Assembly (NCBI RefSeq): GCF_018141665.1
Contig: NZ_CP067976.1
Coordinates: forward strand, 868,001 to 932,000
DNA: 64,000 nucleotides
Direction of reading: 5' to 3'
DNA from: Wolbachia endosymbiont of Spodoptera picta
GTDB lineage: Bacteria; Pseudomonadota; Alphaproteobacteria; Rickettsiales; Anaplasmataceae
Below are positions 33,624 to 43,521 of this stretch, one piece after another; position 1 is the stretch's first letter; each line of letters begins with the position of its first letter. A program made the position numbers and the translations under genes. The notes under the pieces were generated by a model. That model did no database searches. It was not told the origin of the DNA and worked only from the letters and a program-made list of their open reading frames with translations.

Positions 33624-34691
33624 ATGGCACATAATCCAGAAGAAAGAAATAATGATAAGCAAAAAGCACTAGATAATGCAATAAGTCAAATTGAAAAAGC
33701 ATTCGGTAAAGGTGCAATAATGAAGCTAAAGCAAAACCCTGTAGAAAAAATAGACACGATATCTACAGGGTCGATTGCACTTGATTCAGCTCTGGGTGTT
33801 GGGGGATTGCCAAAAGGACGTATAATTGAGATATTTGGCCCTGAGAGTTCTGGTAAAACTACCCTTGCTTTGCATGTAATTGCTGAAGCACAGAAAAAAG
33901 GAGGTTTATGTGCATTTATCGATGCGGAACACGCACTGGATGTTATATATGCTCGTAAACTTGGAGTGAAAACTGATGATTTGGTAATTTCACAACCAGA
34001 CACTGGAGAGCAGGCGTTGCATATTGTTGAGTATTTAGTGTGTTCTAGTGCAGTTGATGTAATAGTTATTGATTCTGTTGCAGCACTAACTCCAAGAGCT
34101 GAAATTGAAGGGGATATGGGCGATCAGCACATGGGATTGCAAGCAAGGCTTCTAAGCCATGGACTCAGGAAACTAACTTCTGTAGTTTCAAAAGCAAACT
34201 GTATATTGATATTTATCAACCAAATTCGTATGAAAATAGGAGTAGTATATGGAAATCCTGAAACTACCACTGGTGGAAATGCGTTAAAATTCTATACTTC
34301 TATAAGACTTGATATAAGAAAAGTTGGTGCGATAAAGGATAAAGAGAATATTACGGGTAATGAAACGAGAGTTAAAGTTGTAAAAAATAAAGTCGCTCCT
34401 CCATTTAGAGAGGCAAAATTTGATATAATGTATAATGAAGGCATATCAAAACTTGGGGAAATAATAGATATAGGAGCAAAACTTGGTGTCCTTGAAAAGG
34501 CAGGCGCTTATTATTCATATAACAATACGCGTCTTGGGCAAGGAAGAGAAAATGTAAAAAGCTACCTCAAGGCGAATAAAGAAATTGCAAATGAAATAGA
34601 AACAAAAATCAGAGATTTATTTAAAAATCATGATAATTCTATTACAATAGAAGAGGAACGCGAACAACTTCTAGAAGAATCAGTATTCTAA
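33624..34691 (+). CDS. recA: Recombinase RecA
   Basis: Strand-exchange ATPase of homologous recombination. Walker A is GPESSGKTT (residues 72-80), Walker B is VIVIDSVAAL, and loop L2 includes FINQIRMKIGVVYGNPETTTGGNALKFY. The 355 residues are full length, with an acidic C-terminal tail (EEEREQLLEE). No truncation or inserted repeat was seen, so recombination capacity looks intact. Confidence 0.98.
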   Translation: MAHNPEERNNDKQKALDNAISQIEKAFGKGAIMKLKQNPVEKIDTISTGSIALDSALGVGGLPKGRIIEIFGPESSGKTTLALHVIAEAQKKGGLCAFIDAEHALDVIYARKLGVKTDDLVISQPDTGEQALHIVEYLVCSSAVDVIVIDSVAALTPRAEIEGDMGDQHMGLQARLLSHGLRKLTSVVSKANCILIFINQIRMKIGVVYGNPETTTGGNALKFYTSIRLDIRKVGAIKDKENITGNETRVKVVKNKVAPPFREAKFDIMYNEGISKLGEIIDIGAKLGVLEKAGAYYSYNNTRLGQGRENVKSYLKANKEIANEIETKIRDLFKNHDNSITIEEEREQLLEESVF

Positions 34692-34725
34692 TCTAAATTA
34701 GTTTGTATTGGGCAGTATTCGTTTG

Positions 34726-35289
34726 CTATACTAAAGTTTCACTCTCAACCGAGTTGATGAAAGCTGCGTTATCTCCTTGCAGCATTAGGTGTATATTCTT
34801 TGCTATTTTTTCCACTAAGAGGATAGCGTTATCAAAATTTTCAAATTTTGATAATACATAATCTGCTAAGCTTTTCCGATTTTCAGGCCTACCTACTCCA
34901 AATCTCAAACGCCAATAATCGTTACCAATAAAGCTATCTATAGACTTAAGTCCATTGTGTCCAGCAGAGCTACCGCCTTTTTTTACTTTTATTCTTCCGA
35001 ATTTTAAGTCAGCATCATCATGTATGACAACAATATTGTCTAGCGATAATTTGTAAAAATTTTTTATTTTTGCAATAGGAATACCTGAATTATTCATAAA
35101 TGAATAAGGTTTTATCAGCATGATTTTATTATTATTAATTATGCCAGAGGTTATCAAGTAATCAGCTTTATTAGAAAATGACTGAAAATTCCAATATTTG
35201 TGAATTGCGTCAATAACTATGAAGCCAATATTATGGTGAGTTAATTCATATTTACTACCAGGATTACCAAGCCCAGCTATTAAATGCAC
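34726..35289 (-). CDS. pth: Peptidyl-tRNA hydrolase
   Basis: Recycles peptidyl-tRNAs released by stalled ribosomes. GLGNPGSKYELTHHNIGF contains the catalytic His19. FMNNSGIPIAK, IHDDADLKFGRIKVKKGGSSAGHNGLKSI and RFGVGRP are all conserved. The start is a GTG at 35289 that shares one base with the rplY stop (TAGTG), so the pair is translationally coupled, a common rplY-pth arrangement. Confidence 0.96.
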   Translation of the reverse strand: MHLIAGLGNPGSKYELTHHNIGFIVIDAIHKYWNFQSFSNKADYLITSGIINNNKIMLIKPYSFMNNSGIPIAKIKNFYKLSLDNIVVIHDDADLKFGRIKVKKGGSSAGHNGLKSIDSFIGNDYWRLRFGVGRPENRKSLADYVLSKFENFDNAILLVEKIAKNIHLMLQGDNAAFINSVESETLV

Positions 35290-35900
35290 TACTCCTCTGT
35301 TTTTGTTTGAGGCTCTTCAACATCACTATCAGCAGCAGAGATTGTTACAATGGTGAAATTTTCTTCTTCATGAGCTACAAATTTAACACCTTCTGGCAAT
35401 TTTACATCATTGATATGTATAGACTGACCAATCATTTTGCCAGACAAATCAATTTCTATGACTTGAGGTATTTTCTCAGGAGAGCATTTGACAGTAATAG
35501 AACGACACAAAACATTAAGCACTCCACCTAATTTGATTCCTGGTGATTTACTTTCATTGATGAATGATAAAGGTATATCTATTTTAATTTCACTACCTTT
35601 ATCAACAAACTGAAAATCAACATGTTGCACAGTATCCTTTACTACATGCCATTGAATATCACGAACAAGAGCATATTCTTTTTTCCCTGAAATATCTAGT
35701 TCTATTAAATGTGCAGAAAGAGCACCTGATTTATATTGTTTAGTAAATTCCTTTGCAGACAATGTCAAATTTACGTTATCATGCCCTTTGCCATATATAA
35801 CTGCAGGTATACTTCCCTTCTCCCTCAGAGCCTGCATCGCTTTCTTTTTTTTTACATCACGTAACTCTGCATTAATTGTTACCATTTCTTGCTGTGCCAT
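35289..35900 (-). CDS. rplY: 50S ribosomal protein L25/Ctc form
   Basis: 5S rRNA-binding protein with the long (Ctc/TL5) two-domain form, 203 residues. The N-terminal L25 domain includes KKKAMQALREKGSIPAVIYGKG. The C-terminal beta domain is about residues 95-185, and the tail is acidic. It is transcribed with pth. Confidence 0.95.
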   Translation of the reverse strand: MAQQEMVTINAELRDVKKKKAMQALREKGSIPAVIYGKGHDNVNLTLSAKEFTKQYKSGALSAHLIELDISGKKEYALVRDIQWHVVKDTVQHVDFQFVDKGSEIKIDIPLSFINESKSPGIKLGGVLNVLCRSITVKCSPEKIPQVIEIDLSGKMIGQSIHINDVKLPEGVKFVAHEEENFTIVTISAADSDVEEPQTKTEE

Positions 35901-36042
35901 CGATTACTCCTATTCAGCTAATCCTTTTTATATAATTTAATAATATAACATAAAAATATTTATTTCAAACTTCATTCTTTCACACTAATTCTTTGTGGAA
36001 AAATTTATTTAGATATATACTGAAGATTACGTAGTAAGGACT

Positions 36043-36342
36043 ATGAGTATTGACGATCAAGTAGTTTTTAAGATTTATAAGCCAACAAAAACTGCAACAC
36101 AATCTGGTTTAGGTAATACAAAATTCTGGCACCTAAAAATTGAGCCTTGTTCTTACTATATTGAACCTTTGATGGGGTGGTTTGGATCAAAAGATCCCCA
36201 AAAACAGATTGTATTAAAGTTTGATTCTCTTGAAAAAGCAGTATCTTACGCAAAGAAACACAACACAAAGTACACAATTGAAATGCCAAAAGATGTTAAA
36301 AGACTGCCAAAATCTTATGCGAATAATTTCGTATCAAAGTAA
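36043..36342 (+). CDS. NADH dehydrogenase accessory subunit, NDUFS4-like
   Basis: A 99-residue protein of the 'ETC complex I subunit conserved region' family (NDUFS4/18-kDa). Conserved features are KIYKPTKTATQSGLGNTKFWHLKIEP, PLMGWFGSKDPQKQIVLKFDSLEKAVSYAKKH, and the terminal RLPKSYANNF. This accessory subunit of complex I is shared by mitochondria and alphaproteobacteria. It is monocistronic and separate from any nuo cluster in the window. Confidence 0.92.
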   Translation: MSIDDQVVFKIYKPTKTATQSGLGNTKFWHLKIEPCSYYIEPLMGWFGSKDPQKQIVLKFDSLEKAVSYAKKHNTKYTIEMPKDVKRLPKSYANNFVSK

Positions 36343-37172
36343 GTTTTATCGTAGTGTGTTTATCTAAAAGCCTAAATTTAAGAACATATCTTGAAAGGAC
36401 TTAAGTGGTTAAGCATATATTAAAGAGTTCTTGAAGTAAGGAGAGCACGCTCATACGTCAAGCAAACAATGTTTACCTAAAATTCTTTGACATTAGCAGC
36501 TTTCTTGCCCCGTTTTCAGTAACAGTGATTTTGTAATTCTTCTATATATTAGAAAAATTTTTATTTTAATTAGCCATAGGCGCCTATTGGTTTTTAGCTA
36601 AAGTAAAGGTCAAGTATCTGGAATTCTGGACATAAAATCCTCCTGTGTAAAAAAGATTAGAAAAAAGTGCAGCGCACATATGACAGAAATTAAGCACACT
36701 TACATGCTCTGAAGAAGATACGCTACGCTTTTTGATTAAAAATTTGACTGAAAAGTCTGCAGACGAAGATAGATTTTGAGCTCTTAAAATATCTCTAACT
36801 GTAATGATAATCAGATTTAAAATATATGGAAGCAATTTTTTACGTTAATATTTCAAATTTCCCTTGCAAGATAGGTTCTAATTGTTACTCTAGGTTTTAA
36901 ATTGTGCTAACGCACTGCGGCTATTTAGAGAGTTGAACCTGGCTAGCTAGTATCAAAGAGTTATTTTTTTATATATTTCTCCATAAGCTTTACAAGCCCC
37001 TTTTGGATTACTCAAATAACTTCATTCTGCTTGAAGAACTTTTATGTTGCTTTGCACTAAATTAATTTCACGTTCTATTTGTGTTAGCTATTTATTTAGT
37101 GAGTGGACATGTAATTTTACCTTAAATGACCCTATAATAAAAACATAGTTATTGAAATAATACAGAAGGTTC
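36343..37172. other. 830-base gap with gene debris
   Basis: No intact gene was recognised. A minus-strand frame at 36584-36835 (83 codons, no known family) ends in SNLFYTGGFYVQNSRYLTFTL and may be debris. A possible cold-shock-protein tail lies at 36477-36537. The right half (36840-37172) shows nothing beyond short AT-rich frames. Confidence 0.4.
36477..36633 (-). pseudogene. Possible cold-shock protein (CspA-like) remnant
   Basis: An ideal AGGAGG (36639-36644) and an ATG at 36633 open a frame that stops after seven codons. About 100 bases later the same strand reads YKITVTENGAR and, after a one-base shift, KAANVKEF and a stop. That tail resembles the end of bacterial cold-shock proteins (for example ITNGAKGPSAANV in CspE). 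The middle of the gene is gone. The call rests on a very short match. Confidence 0.25.
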
Positions 37173-38057
37173 TTATGACAACCTCTGTATAGCTCTTAAT
37201 TTTGCTGAACGCGCACGCGGATTTGCATTTATTTCTTCCGCACTTGCTTTAATCACTTTTTTGTTTAAAAGGGAGAATATCTTGGTAGGTCCTGGTTCAC
37301 ACAAATCTTTAAAAAGGGTTTTAACTATACGATCTTCTAGAGAATGAAAGGTAACTACAATTAATTTGCCGTTTTCACTTAAAATCTCAGATGCAGCTTT
37401 AATACCCTTTTCAAGCTCTCCTAGCTCATCATTTACCCATATTCTGATTGCCTGAAATGTTCTAGTTGCAGGGTCAATCTTGCTTTTTCCACGAAACACT
37501 ACAGAACGTACAATATCCACAAGTTCAAATGTAGTTTTGATAATTTTCTTCTTCCGCGCATTTACTATCGCTCTTGCGATTTTACGAGAATGACGCTCAC
37601 CCCCATAATTATATATAGTGTTCGCAATCTCTTCTTCACGTAAAGCGTTAACAAACGTCGAAGCATTCATATGAGAATAGTTATCCATTCTCATGTTAAG
37701 TGGGCCATCACGTAGAAATGAGAATCCTCTATCTCCATTATCAAGCTGCATAGATGAAACTCCAACGTCGAAAACTATTCCATTGATACCTTTAATATTA
37801 TTACTATCTAATAAATTTTTAATATTACTAAATTTCTCAATAAATAGATTTATTCTATCAGGGTATTTAACGTTCAGATCATCATAAAATTTGGTAACTG
37901 TTTCATCCCTATCAATTGCATACACTTTGCAATCAGCGGATTCCAATATTGCTTTGCTATATCCTCCAGCTCCAAACGTGGCATCCACATATATACCACC
38001 ACTGTGTGGTGACAATTGCAGTATCATCTCTTTTAACAAAACTGGAATATGTGTCAT
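37173..38057 (-). CDS. rsmH: 16S rRNA (cytosine-1402-N4)-methyltransferase RsmH
   Basis: Also known as MraW. MTHIPVLLKEM opens the protein. The SAM-binding YVDATFGAGGYSKAIL (about residues 24-39), DVGVSSMQLDNGDRGFSF, the LNMRMD block and the C-terminal VTFHSLEDRIVK are all present. The length of 294 is normal. It is isolated from other division and cell-wall (dcw) genes, unlike in free-living bacteria. Confidence 0.96.
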   Translation of the reverse strand: MTHIPVLLKEMILQLSPHSGGIYVDATFGAGGYSKAILESADCKVYAIDRDETVTKFYDDLNVKYPDRINLFIEKFSNIKNLLDSNNIKGINGIVFDVGVSSMQLDNGDRGFSFLRDGPLNMRMDNYSHMNASTFVNALREEEIANTIYNYGGERHSRKIARAIVNARKKKIIKTTFELVDIVRSVVFRGKSKIDPATRTFQAIRIWVNDELGELEKGIKAASEILSENGKLIVVTFHSLEDRIVKTLFKDLCEPGPTKIFSLLNKKVIKASAEEINANPRARSAKLRAIQRLS

Positions 38058-38262
38058 ATCAAGAGACTTTGTGCACTTAAATTAAAATAACTTTCTTGCC
38101 AAAAAATATATGGAAATATATAGGTATAGTATAAGAATATTTAAATATAATCAACGATATAAAAATTTAATAAGATAATATTATTAATATAACATTTACA
38201 TAATTCACGTTTGAAAAAGTAAGTAATATTACTATAATATCAAACAAATTACGGAAGATTTC

Positions 38263-39474
38263 GTGCAACAAATAACAAAAGTAATACTATCAAGTTTAAT
38301 TTGTAACACTTTGTTGTGGTATGATCACATGCTTTTCAGCCATCTAATAAGCATAATCGGAGATGTGTTTTTTCCATCAGACGACAAATTAGTCAGCATA
38401 CTTAAAGCTTTTGGAGTGTTTGCAGTGGGTTTCTTAATAAGACCAATTGGTGCTGCTATATTTGGCCACATTGGCGATAAATATGGAAGAAGGATTGCTC
38501 TATTTCTCTCTATCATATTGATGACTCTATCAACCGTACTTATTGCATTTGTTCCAGGGTATCAGAACATTGGGGTACTCGCATCAGTACTGGTGGTATG
38601 TTTAAGATTATTGCAGGGTATATCTCTTGGAGGAGAGGCAGGAAATGCCCCATTTTTAATAGAGCATGCTCCTAAAAATAAAAGAGGATTCTTTAGCAGT
38701 ATTGAAGTATTGAGCGCAATTCTTGGCTCAATATTAAGTCTTATAGTGGTGCTTATATGCAAAAAAGTATCCGATTTTGAATCTTGGGGATGGAGATTGC
38801 CTTTTATTTTCAGTTTTGTAATAGGATTAATCAGTATATATATGAGATATATACTCGATGAAAGCCCAGAATATAAAAAGCAGGAAAAGCCACATGAATT
38901 ACCGTTAAAAGAACTGTTAAATGGCTATAAAAAACCTTTTCTAATATCAATTGGAGTTGACATAGTTGAGAATGCATCTCTTTACATATATTTAGTGTTT
39001 TTTAATCTACTTGCATCAACAATAAACACTCACTTTAATCACGCAGTAGAAATATTGAATCAGGTTGCACTTGGAGGATTGACTATACTATTTGCAATAC
39101 TTTCTGATAAGGTAGGGAGAGAAAGAGTCATGAAATTTGCATTTGTGACTTTTATAGTAGTAAGTTATCCAGTTTTTTCAATGATACTAAGTGGTAATAA
39201 TTTGCTCACCATAATGGCGCACGTTCTTTTTATAATCCCAATAGCTGCTTCTCTTGGTCCTGTTAGCGCCTTTATGTGCGAATTATTCCCAATAAAGGTA
39301 CGATATAGTGGATTTGGTTTATCAAGAAATATAGCTTCGGGATTTTTTGGTGGTCTTGCACCATTTATATGCACAACTATTATCAAAGTTACAGGACAAG
39401 GAACTTTAGCAAGTTTTTACATGATTTTCTGTGCACTAATTGGGTTAGTTGCTATATCACAAGTTAAGAGTTAG
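38263..39474 (+). CDS. MFS transporter, metabolite:H+ symporter (ProP-like) family
   Basis: A 403-residue, 12-helix transporter. The MFS signature between helices 2 and 3 is GHIGDKYGRRIALFLSI (about residues 67-83), and LRLLQGISLGGEAGNAP lies in helix 4. The second half repeats with SDKVGRERVMK. Rickettsiales carry several such genes for osmolytes, dicarboxylates or amino acids; the substrate is not evident. It starts with GTG at 38263. Confidence 0.87.
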   Translation: MQQITKVILSSLICNTLLWYDHMLFSHLISIIGDVFFPSDDKLVSILKAFGVFAVGFLIRPIGAAIFGHIGDKYGRRIALFLSIILMTLSTVLIAFVPGYQNIGVLASVLVVCLRLLQGISLGGEAGNAPFLIEHAPKNKRGFFSSIEVLSAILGSILSLIVVLICKKVSDFESWGWRLPFIFSFVIGLISIYMRYILDESPEYKKQEKPHELPLKELLNGYKKPFLISIGVDIVENASLYIYLVFFNLLASTINTHFNHAVEILNQVALGGLTILFAILSDKVGRERVMKFAFVTFIVVSYPVFSMILSGNNLLTIMAHVLFIIPIAASLGPVSAFMCELFPIKVRYSGFGLSRNIASGFFGGLAPFICTTIIKVTGQGTLASFYMIFCALIGLVAISQVKS

Positions 39475-39504
39475 ATTTTTTCAAAAACCAAGTGTTTAAA
39501 AAAT

Positions 39505-40287
39505 CTAATCATAAGGTGGAAAATGCCAATTTTTAGGTGATAGTGTAAATATTTCAACTCCATCTTTTGTGACTCCAAGCGTATGCTCAAACTGTGCAGA
39601 AAGTGAAAGATCACGTGTTGTCACTGTCCAGCCATCTAGCTTGCTGAGAAGAGTTTCATGTTTTCCAGCATTGATCATTGGTTCTATCGTAAAAAACATG
39701 CCTTCTTTTAAGATAAGATCCTCACCTTCATCATAAAAATGTACAACATTTGGTGGAGCATGAAAAACCTTTCCTATGCCATGTCCACAATAATTGCGTA
39801 CGATAGAATATCCAAAATCTTCAATATATTTTTCTATAGCAAATCCTATTTCATTTAACTTATTGCCGGGCTTAACTTGTTTTATCGCTTCCATTAGCGC
39901 ATTGTAGGCAGCATTACACAAACGCTTTGCTTTTATTGAGGGTTTACCAGTCCAAAACATGCGACTTGTATCACCATACCAGCCATTTAAAATCACTGTA
40001 ACGTCAATATTTAAAATATCTCCATCTTTAAGAGGTTTATCATCGGGAATACCATGACATACAACAGCATTTTTCGAAGTACAAATTGATTTCGGATATC
40101 CCTTATAATTCAGTGGTGCTGGAATTGCACCTGCATTGATTATAAAATCGTGACATAGATCATTTAATTCATTAGTTGTTACGCCTACTTTGACGTATGG
40201 TGCAATAAAATCAAGGGTTTCAGCTGCAAGCCTGCCAGCTTTACGCATAAAGTCAAAATCTTCTTGTGAATGTATAGTTATGTTCAT
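39505..40287 (-). CDS. map: Type I methionine aminopeptidase
   Basis: Removes the initiator Met after deformylation. The metal-ligand motifs are all present: NIDVTVILNGWYGDTSRMF (two Asp), HGIGKVFHAPP (His), FFTIEPMI (Glu) and QFEHT (Glu). The length of 260 is normal for type Ia. The functional partner def lies 1.5 kb away at 41776, although ftsA separates them. Confidence 0.96.
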   Translation of the reverse strand: MNITIHSQEDFDFMRKAGRLAAETLDFIAPYVKVGVTTNELNDLCHDFIINAGAIPAPLNYKGYPKSICTSKNAVVCHGIPDDKPLKDGDILNIDVTVILNGWYGDTSRMFWTGKPSIKAKRLCNAAYNALMEAIKQVKPGNKLNEIGFAIEKYIEDFGYSIVRNYCGHGIGKVFHAPPNVVHFYDEGEDLILKEGMFFTIEPMINAGKHETLLSKLDGWTVTTRDLSLSAQFEHTLGVTKDGVEIFTLSPKNWHFPPYD

Positions 40288-40405
40288 GTTTCTTACGTTT
40301 TTATTGTAATTTTCTGCTTTTCTTACGGATACATCAGTTTAATAATACTATAAAAATAAGCTCCTAGATCAAGCCATTTGTATATTAAGAGATAAAGACA
40401 AAAAT

Positions 40406-41644
40406 CTAGACTGTGACTTTTGATTTAACCCAATGGTATAACTTACTTATTTTGCCATCGTGACCAAGCATTCCAGAATTATTTCTATAAAAGGTGTCAA
40501 CTATTAGCTTTATAGAGCCTAAAGCAGCAGAAAATACAGGATTTTTGTCGTATTCGCCATCAAGACCGCTACAAGATTCAGGGCATCCGATACGGACTTG
40601 TTTATTGAATATATAGCTTGCAATTTCTTTCATGCTTGTGAGTTGACTGGTTCCACCTGTGATCACTACTTTATTAATTGGATCTTTCTGTTCTTGAAAT
40701 TGTTCTCTTATCAGCTCAAGTATTTCCTCAATCCTTGGTCTTATGATGTTAACAAGTTCAGACTTAAACACTTGAGTTGGTTCATCGCTTTCATTACTTT
40801 GCACTGCAATACATTCATTCTCATCTATTGAAGTTACAATAGTGCTACCGTATAGTATTTTTATGCGTTCAGCATGCTCTATACTTGTGCATAGTCCATA
40901 AGCTATATCTCGGGTAATGTGAATGCCACCAATTGGAATGCTGCTTGTGTACACAAGTTTTCCTCTCTTAAAAATTCCAATTGCAGTGCATCCACCTCCT
41001 ATGTCAACAACGGCAGTTCCTAGCTCTTTTTCATCTTTACTTAGACAAGCAAGGCCTGCAGAATATGCAGAAGCAACACAACCAGCCATACTTATCCCAC
41101 TATTATTAGTTATACAATTTTCGATATTGGTAAGCGCTGGACGCGAAGCAGTGACAACATTAACATCAGCAGATAATCTTTTTCCATATAATCCACTGAC
41201 TTCCTTTATGTCAGTCATATCATCTAAGTGATATTTCAGTGGTATATTGTGAATGATGACATTTTCTTCGATATATTTCTCAAATGTCTGAAAGACTACA
41301 CGTTTTATGTCTCGGTCTGAAATTTCGTGATTAGCTGCAATTATTTCGTTATGTACGTAAAAAGATGAGATTCCACATCCGGCTACATTCACATATATCT
41401 GGTCTATAGTCTCTTCTGATACTTGTTCAGCTAAACCTACAGTTGATGAAATAGAGTAACTTGCATGCTTTGCGTCAGTTATTGATCCGCCACTTATACC
41501 TTCTGCACTTTTATAACCCGTTCCTATTATTTTATAGCTGAAATTGCTATTGATCTTAACGATGAGGCAGATAATTTTTGTTGTACCTACGTCTAAAACA
41601 GCAAAAACATTCTGCTTTGGTTTTGTTATTACTGCAGAGTACAT
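40406..41644 (-). CDS. ftsA: Cell division protein FtsA
   Basis: Actin-like ATPase that tethers FtsZ to the membrane. VFAVLDVGTTKIICLIV is the phosphate-1 motif, TAVVDIGGGCTAIGIF the phosphate-2 motif, and VVITGGTSQL the adenosine motif. The C-terminal end (SKLYHWVKSKVTV) resembles the amphipathic membrane-targeting helix. The length of 412 is normal. It is not linked to ftsQ or ftsZ here. Confidence 0.93.
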   Translation of the reverse strand: MYSAVITKPKQNVFAVLDVGTTKIICLIVKINSNFSYKIIGTGYKSAEGISGGSITDAKHASYSISSTVGLAEQVSEETIDQIYVNVAGCGISSFYVHNEIIAANHEISDRDIKRVVFQTFEKYIEENVIIHNIPLKYHLDDMTDIKEVSGLYGKRLSADVNVVTASRPALTNIENCITNNSGISMAGCVASAYSAGLACLSKDEKELGTAVVDIGGGCTAIGIFKRGKLVYTSSIPIGGIHITRDIAYGLCTSIEHAERIKILYGSTIVTSIDENECIAVQSNESDEPTQVFKSELVNIIRPRIEEILELIREQFQEQKDPINKVVITGGTSQLTSMKEIASYIFNKQVRIGCPESCSGLDGEYDKNPVFSAALGSIKLIVDTFYRNNSGMLGHDGKISKLYHWVKSKVTV

Positions 41645-41775
41645 TAGTTGACCTTATGATGCGATTCCATTTAAATTGTAGCTTCCCTGAATGAATTTAT
41701 ATTTCTATCATAAATGTAGCAACATTTTAATATACCTAGACAAAAAGAAAAATAAAACACAGAATTACAATTTTT

Positions 41776-42312
41776 ATGTCTAAGTTACCAATTGTAATTG
41801 CTCCTGACGAAAGATTAACTACACGCGCCAGTGAAGTAATAGATATAACCGATAAAATTAAAGAATTAGTAAACGACATGTTTGAAACTATGTACGATGC
41901 AGAAGGTCTTGGTCTTGCTGCAGTACAAGTTGGAGTGCTGAAGAGAATTTTTGTCATGGACGTTAGTCCAGGGAAGGAAGAAGATGAGCTAGCAGGGTAT
42001 GACTCAGTTGGCAAGTTTTGTATGATTAACCCTGAAATTAAGGAATTATCTGATGAACAAGTCATTATGAGTGAAGGATGTCTTTCAATTCCGGAGCAAA
42101 GCCATGAAATCAAGCGTCCAAAATATTTAACTGTAAAATATAAAAACTTAAATAACGAAGAACAGACGCTAAAAGCTAGTGGTTGGCTTGCAAGGTGTAT
42201 TCAGCATGAATTGGATCACTTAAATGGTATATTATACATTAGACATTTATCTAGGTTGAAGTATGATTTGGCTATGAAAAAAGCACAAAAGGTTAAGAGG
42301 CACTATGAGTAA
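41776..42312 (+). CDS. def: Peptide deformylase
   Basis: Removes the N-formyl group from new proteins. Motif 1 GLGLAAVQVG (about residues 45-54), motif 2 EGCLSIP with the metal Cys, and motif 3 QHELDHLNG with both metal His and the catalytic Glu are intact. Its 178 residues include a short DVSPGKEEDELAGYD insertion. It overlaps the udg start by eight bases. Confidence 0.96.
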   Translation: MSKLPIVIAPDERLTTRASEVIDITDKIKELVNDMFETMYDAEGLGLAAVQVGVLKRIFVMDVSPGKEEDELAGYDSVGKFCMINPEIKELSDEQVIMSEGCLSIPEQSHEIKRPKYLTVKYKNLNNEEQTLKASGWLARCIQHELDHLNGILYIRHLSRLKYDLAMKKAQKVKRHYE

Positions 42313-43087
42313 TGAAGATCTAGAATTGTTGAAGTTCTATCATGAAGTGGGAGTTGATTGCACACTAACTGAAAGTGAAGAGGAAAAAAAAATGGAAAAT
42401 GAGAGAGCTGCACAATCTTCTGTCATCGAGCAGAAAAAAGAACAACAAACCATGTTCCCAAGTGACTGGATCATTGAAGCAAGGAAGCTTGCAAGTCAAT
42501 GTAGTAGTGTAGATGAACTAAGAAGTGCAGTTAAGTCATTTGAGGGTTGTGAAATAAAAAAAACTGCAACTAATACTGTTTTTTCTGATGGTAATCCGAA
42601 TGCAAAAATCATGCTTATTGGTGAAGCACCAGGAGCAAATGAAGACCTGAAAGGCATACCATTTTGTGGTGCAAGCGGAATGCTGCTCGATAAGATGCTC
42701 GGTGCAATTAGTCTGGACCGCACTAAGGTGTATATAAGCAACGCGGTGTTTTGGCGTCCACCAGGTAATAGAAAACCAACTGACCTAGAGCTTGATATGT
42801 GCAGACCATTTGTTGAGAAGCACATTGCTCTTATTTTACCGCAAATTCTGATTTTTGTCGGAGGAATTGCATGTTATAGCCTTCTTGATAACACAAAGAC
42901 TATATCGAACTTGCGTGGCAGATTTCATACTTATACTAACCAATATTTATCTCATTCAATTACTACAGCCGCTATATTTCATCCAGCCTATCTACTTCGT
43001 CAACCAGCACAAAAACGCTTAGCTTGGGAAGATTTGAAGAAGATTAGGGAATATCTTGATAATACCAATAACTACACGGATGTTTAG
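42305..43087 (+). CDS. Type-4 (Fe-S) uracil-DNA glycosylase
   Basis: Removes uracil from DNA. The family-4/SPO1-type features are IMLIGEAPGANEDLKGIPFCGASGMLLDKML (motif A region, about residues 99-129), VYISNAVFWRPPGNRKPT, and the C-terminal motif FHPAYLLRQPAQKRLAW. The N-terminal 60 residues are a charged extension. This class often serves as the main uracil repair enzyme in reduced alphaproteobacteria. It is co-transcribed with def. Confidence 0.9.
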   Translation: MSNEDLELLKFYHEVGVDCTLTESEEEKKMENERAAQSSVIEQKKEQQTMFPSDWIIEARKLASQCSSVDELRSAVKSFEGCEIKKTATNTVFSDGNPNAKIMLIGEAPGANEDLKGIPFCGASGMLLDKMLGAISLDRTKVYISNAVFWRPPGNRKPTDLELDMCRPFVEKHIALILPQILIFVGGIACYSLLDNTKTISNLRGRFHTYTNQYLSHSITTAAIFHPAYLLRQPAQKRLAWEDLKKIREYLDNTNNYTDV

Positions 43088-43521
43088 CTTACTACTCGTT
43101 ATCGTCTTAGTACCGGCTAATTGAATTAAATATTGAAAAATCTACTAAATAGAGAAAAAGGCAAAAGAAAATCTATCAGCTACTACCTATTTTTTTAATT
43201 GGCGTTTTTCATTGTGTTAAATCCTTTGATAAGCGCATTTTAGCTTATGTGGGTAAAAGTTTTATAAAGACATAGAGTGCACATAGTGCAAAAAATTAAA
43301 CATCAAGTATATTGAGCTTTTTGTTGCTTTATCTGCACAGACTGAAGATAAATAATATATCTTCACCCTTATTTTAAGGAGAATGGCGGAGTCCGTCAAG
43401 TAACTCTTGCCGTTGCTATAGCTGCTTGAGTTCCTATAATCACAATGTTGGTCCAATGCACGCATGGAATTTTATTTACTCTATAATATGTTGGTTTATA
43501 GTAGTACTAATGCAGAAATAA
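43088..43521. other. 434-base gap without a recognised gene
   Basis: Only short AT-rich frames are present. The minus-strand frame at 43262-43465 has no ribosome binding site and no recognisable family. No RNA gene or palindromic repeat was found. Confidence 0.4.

Noticed and set aside
36935..36960. GCCAGGTTCAACTC-like T-arm sequence on the minus strand
   Set aside because: No acceptor, D-arm or anticodon stem can be folded around it, so it is not a tRNA.
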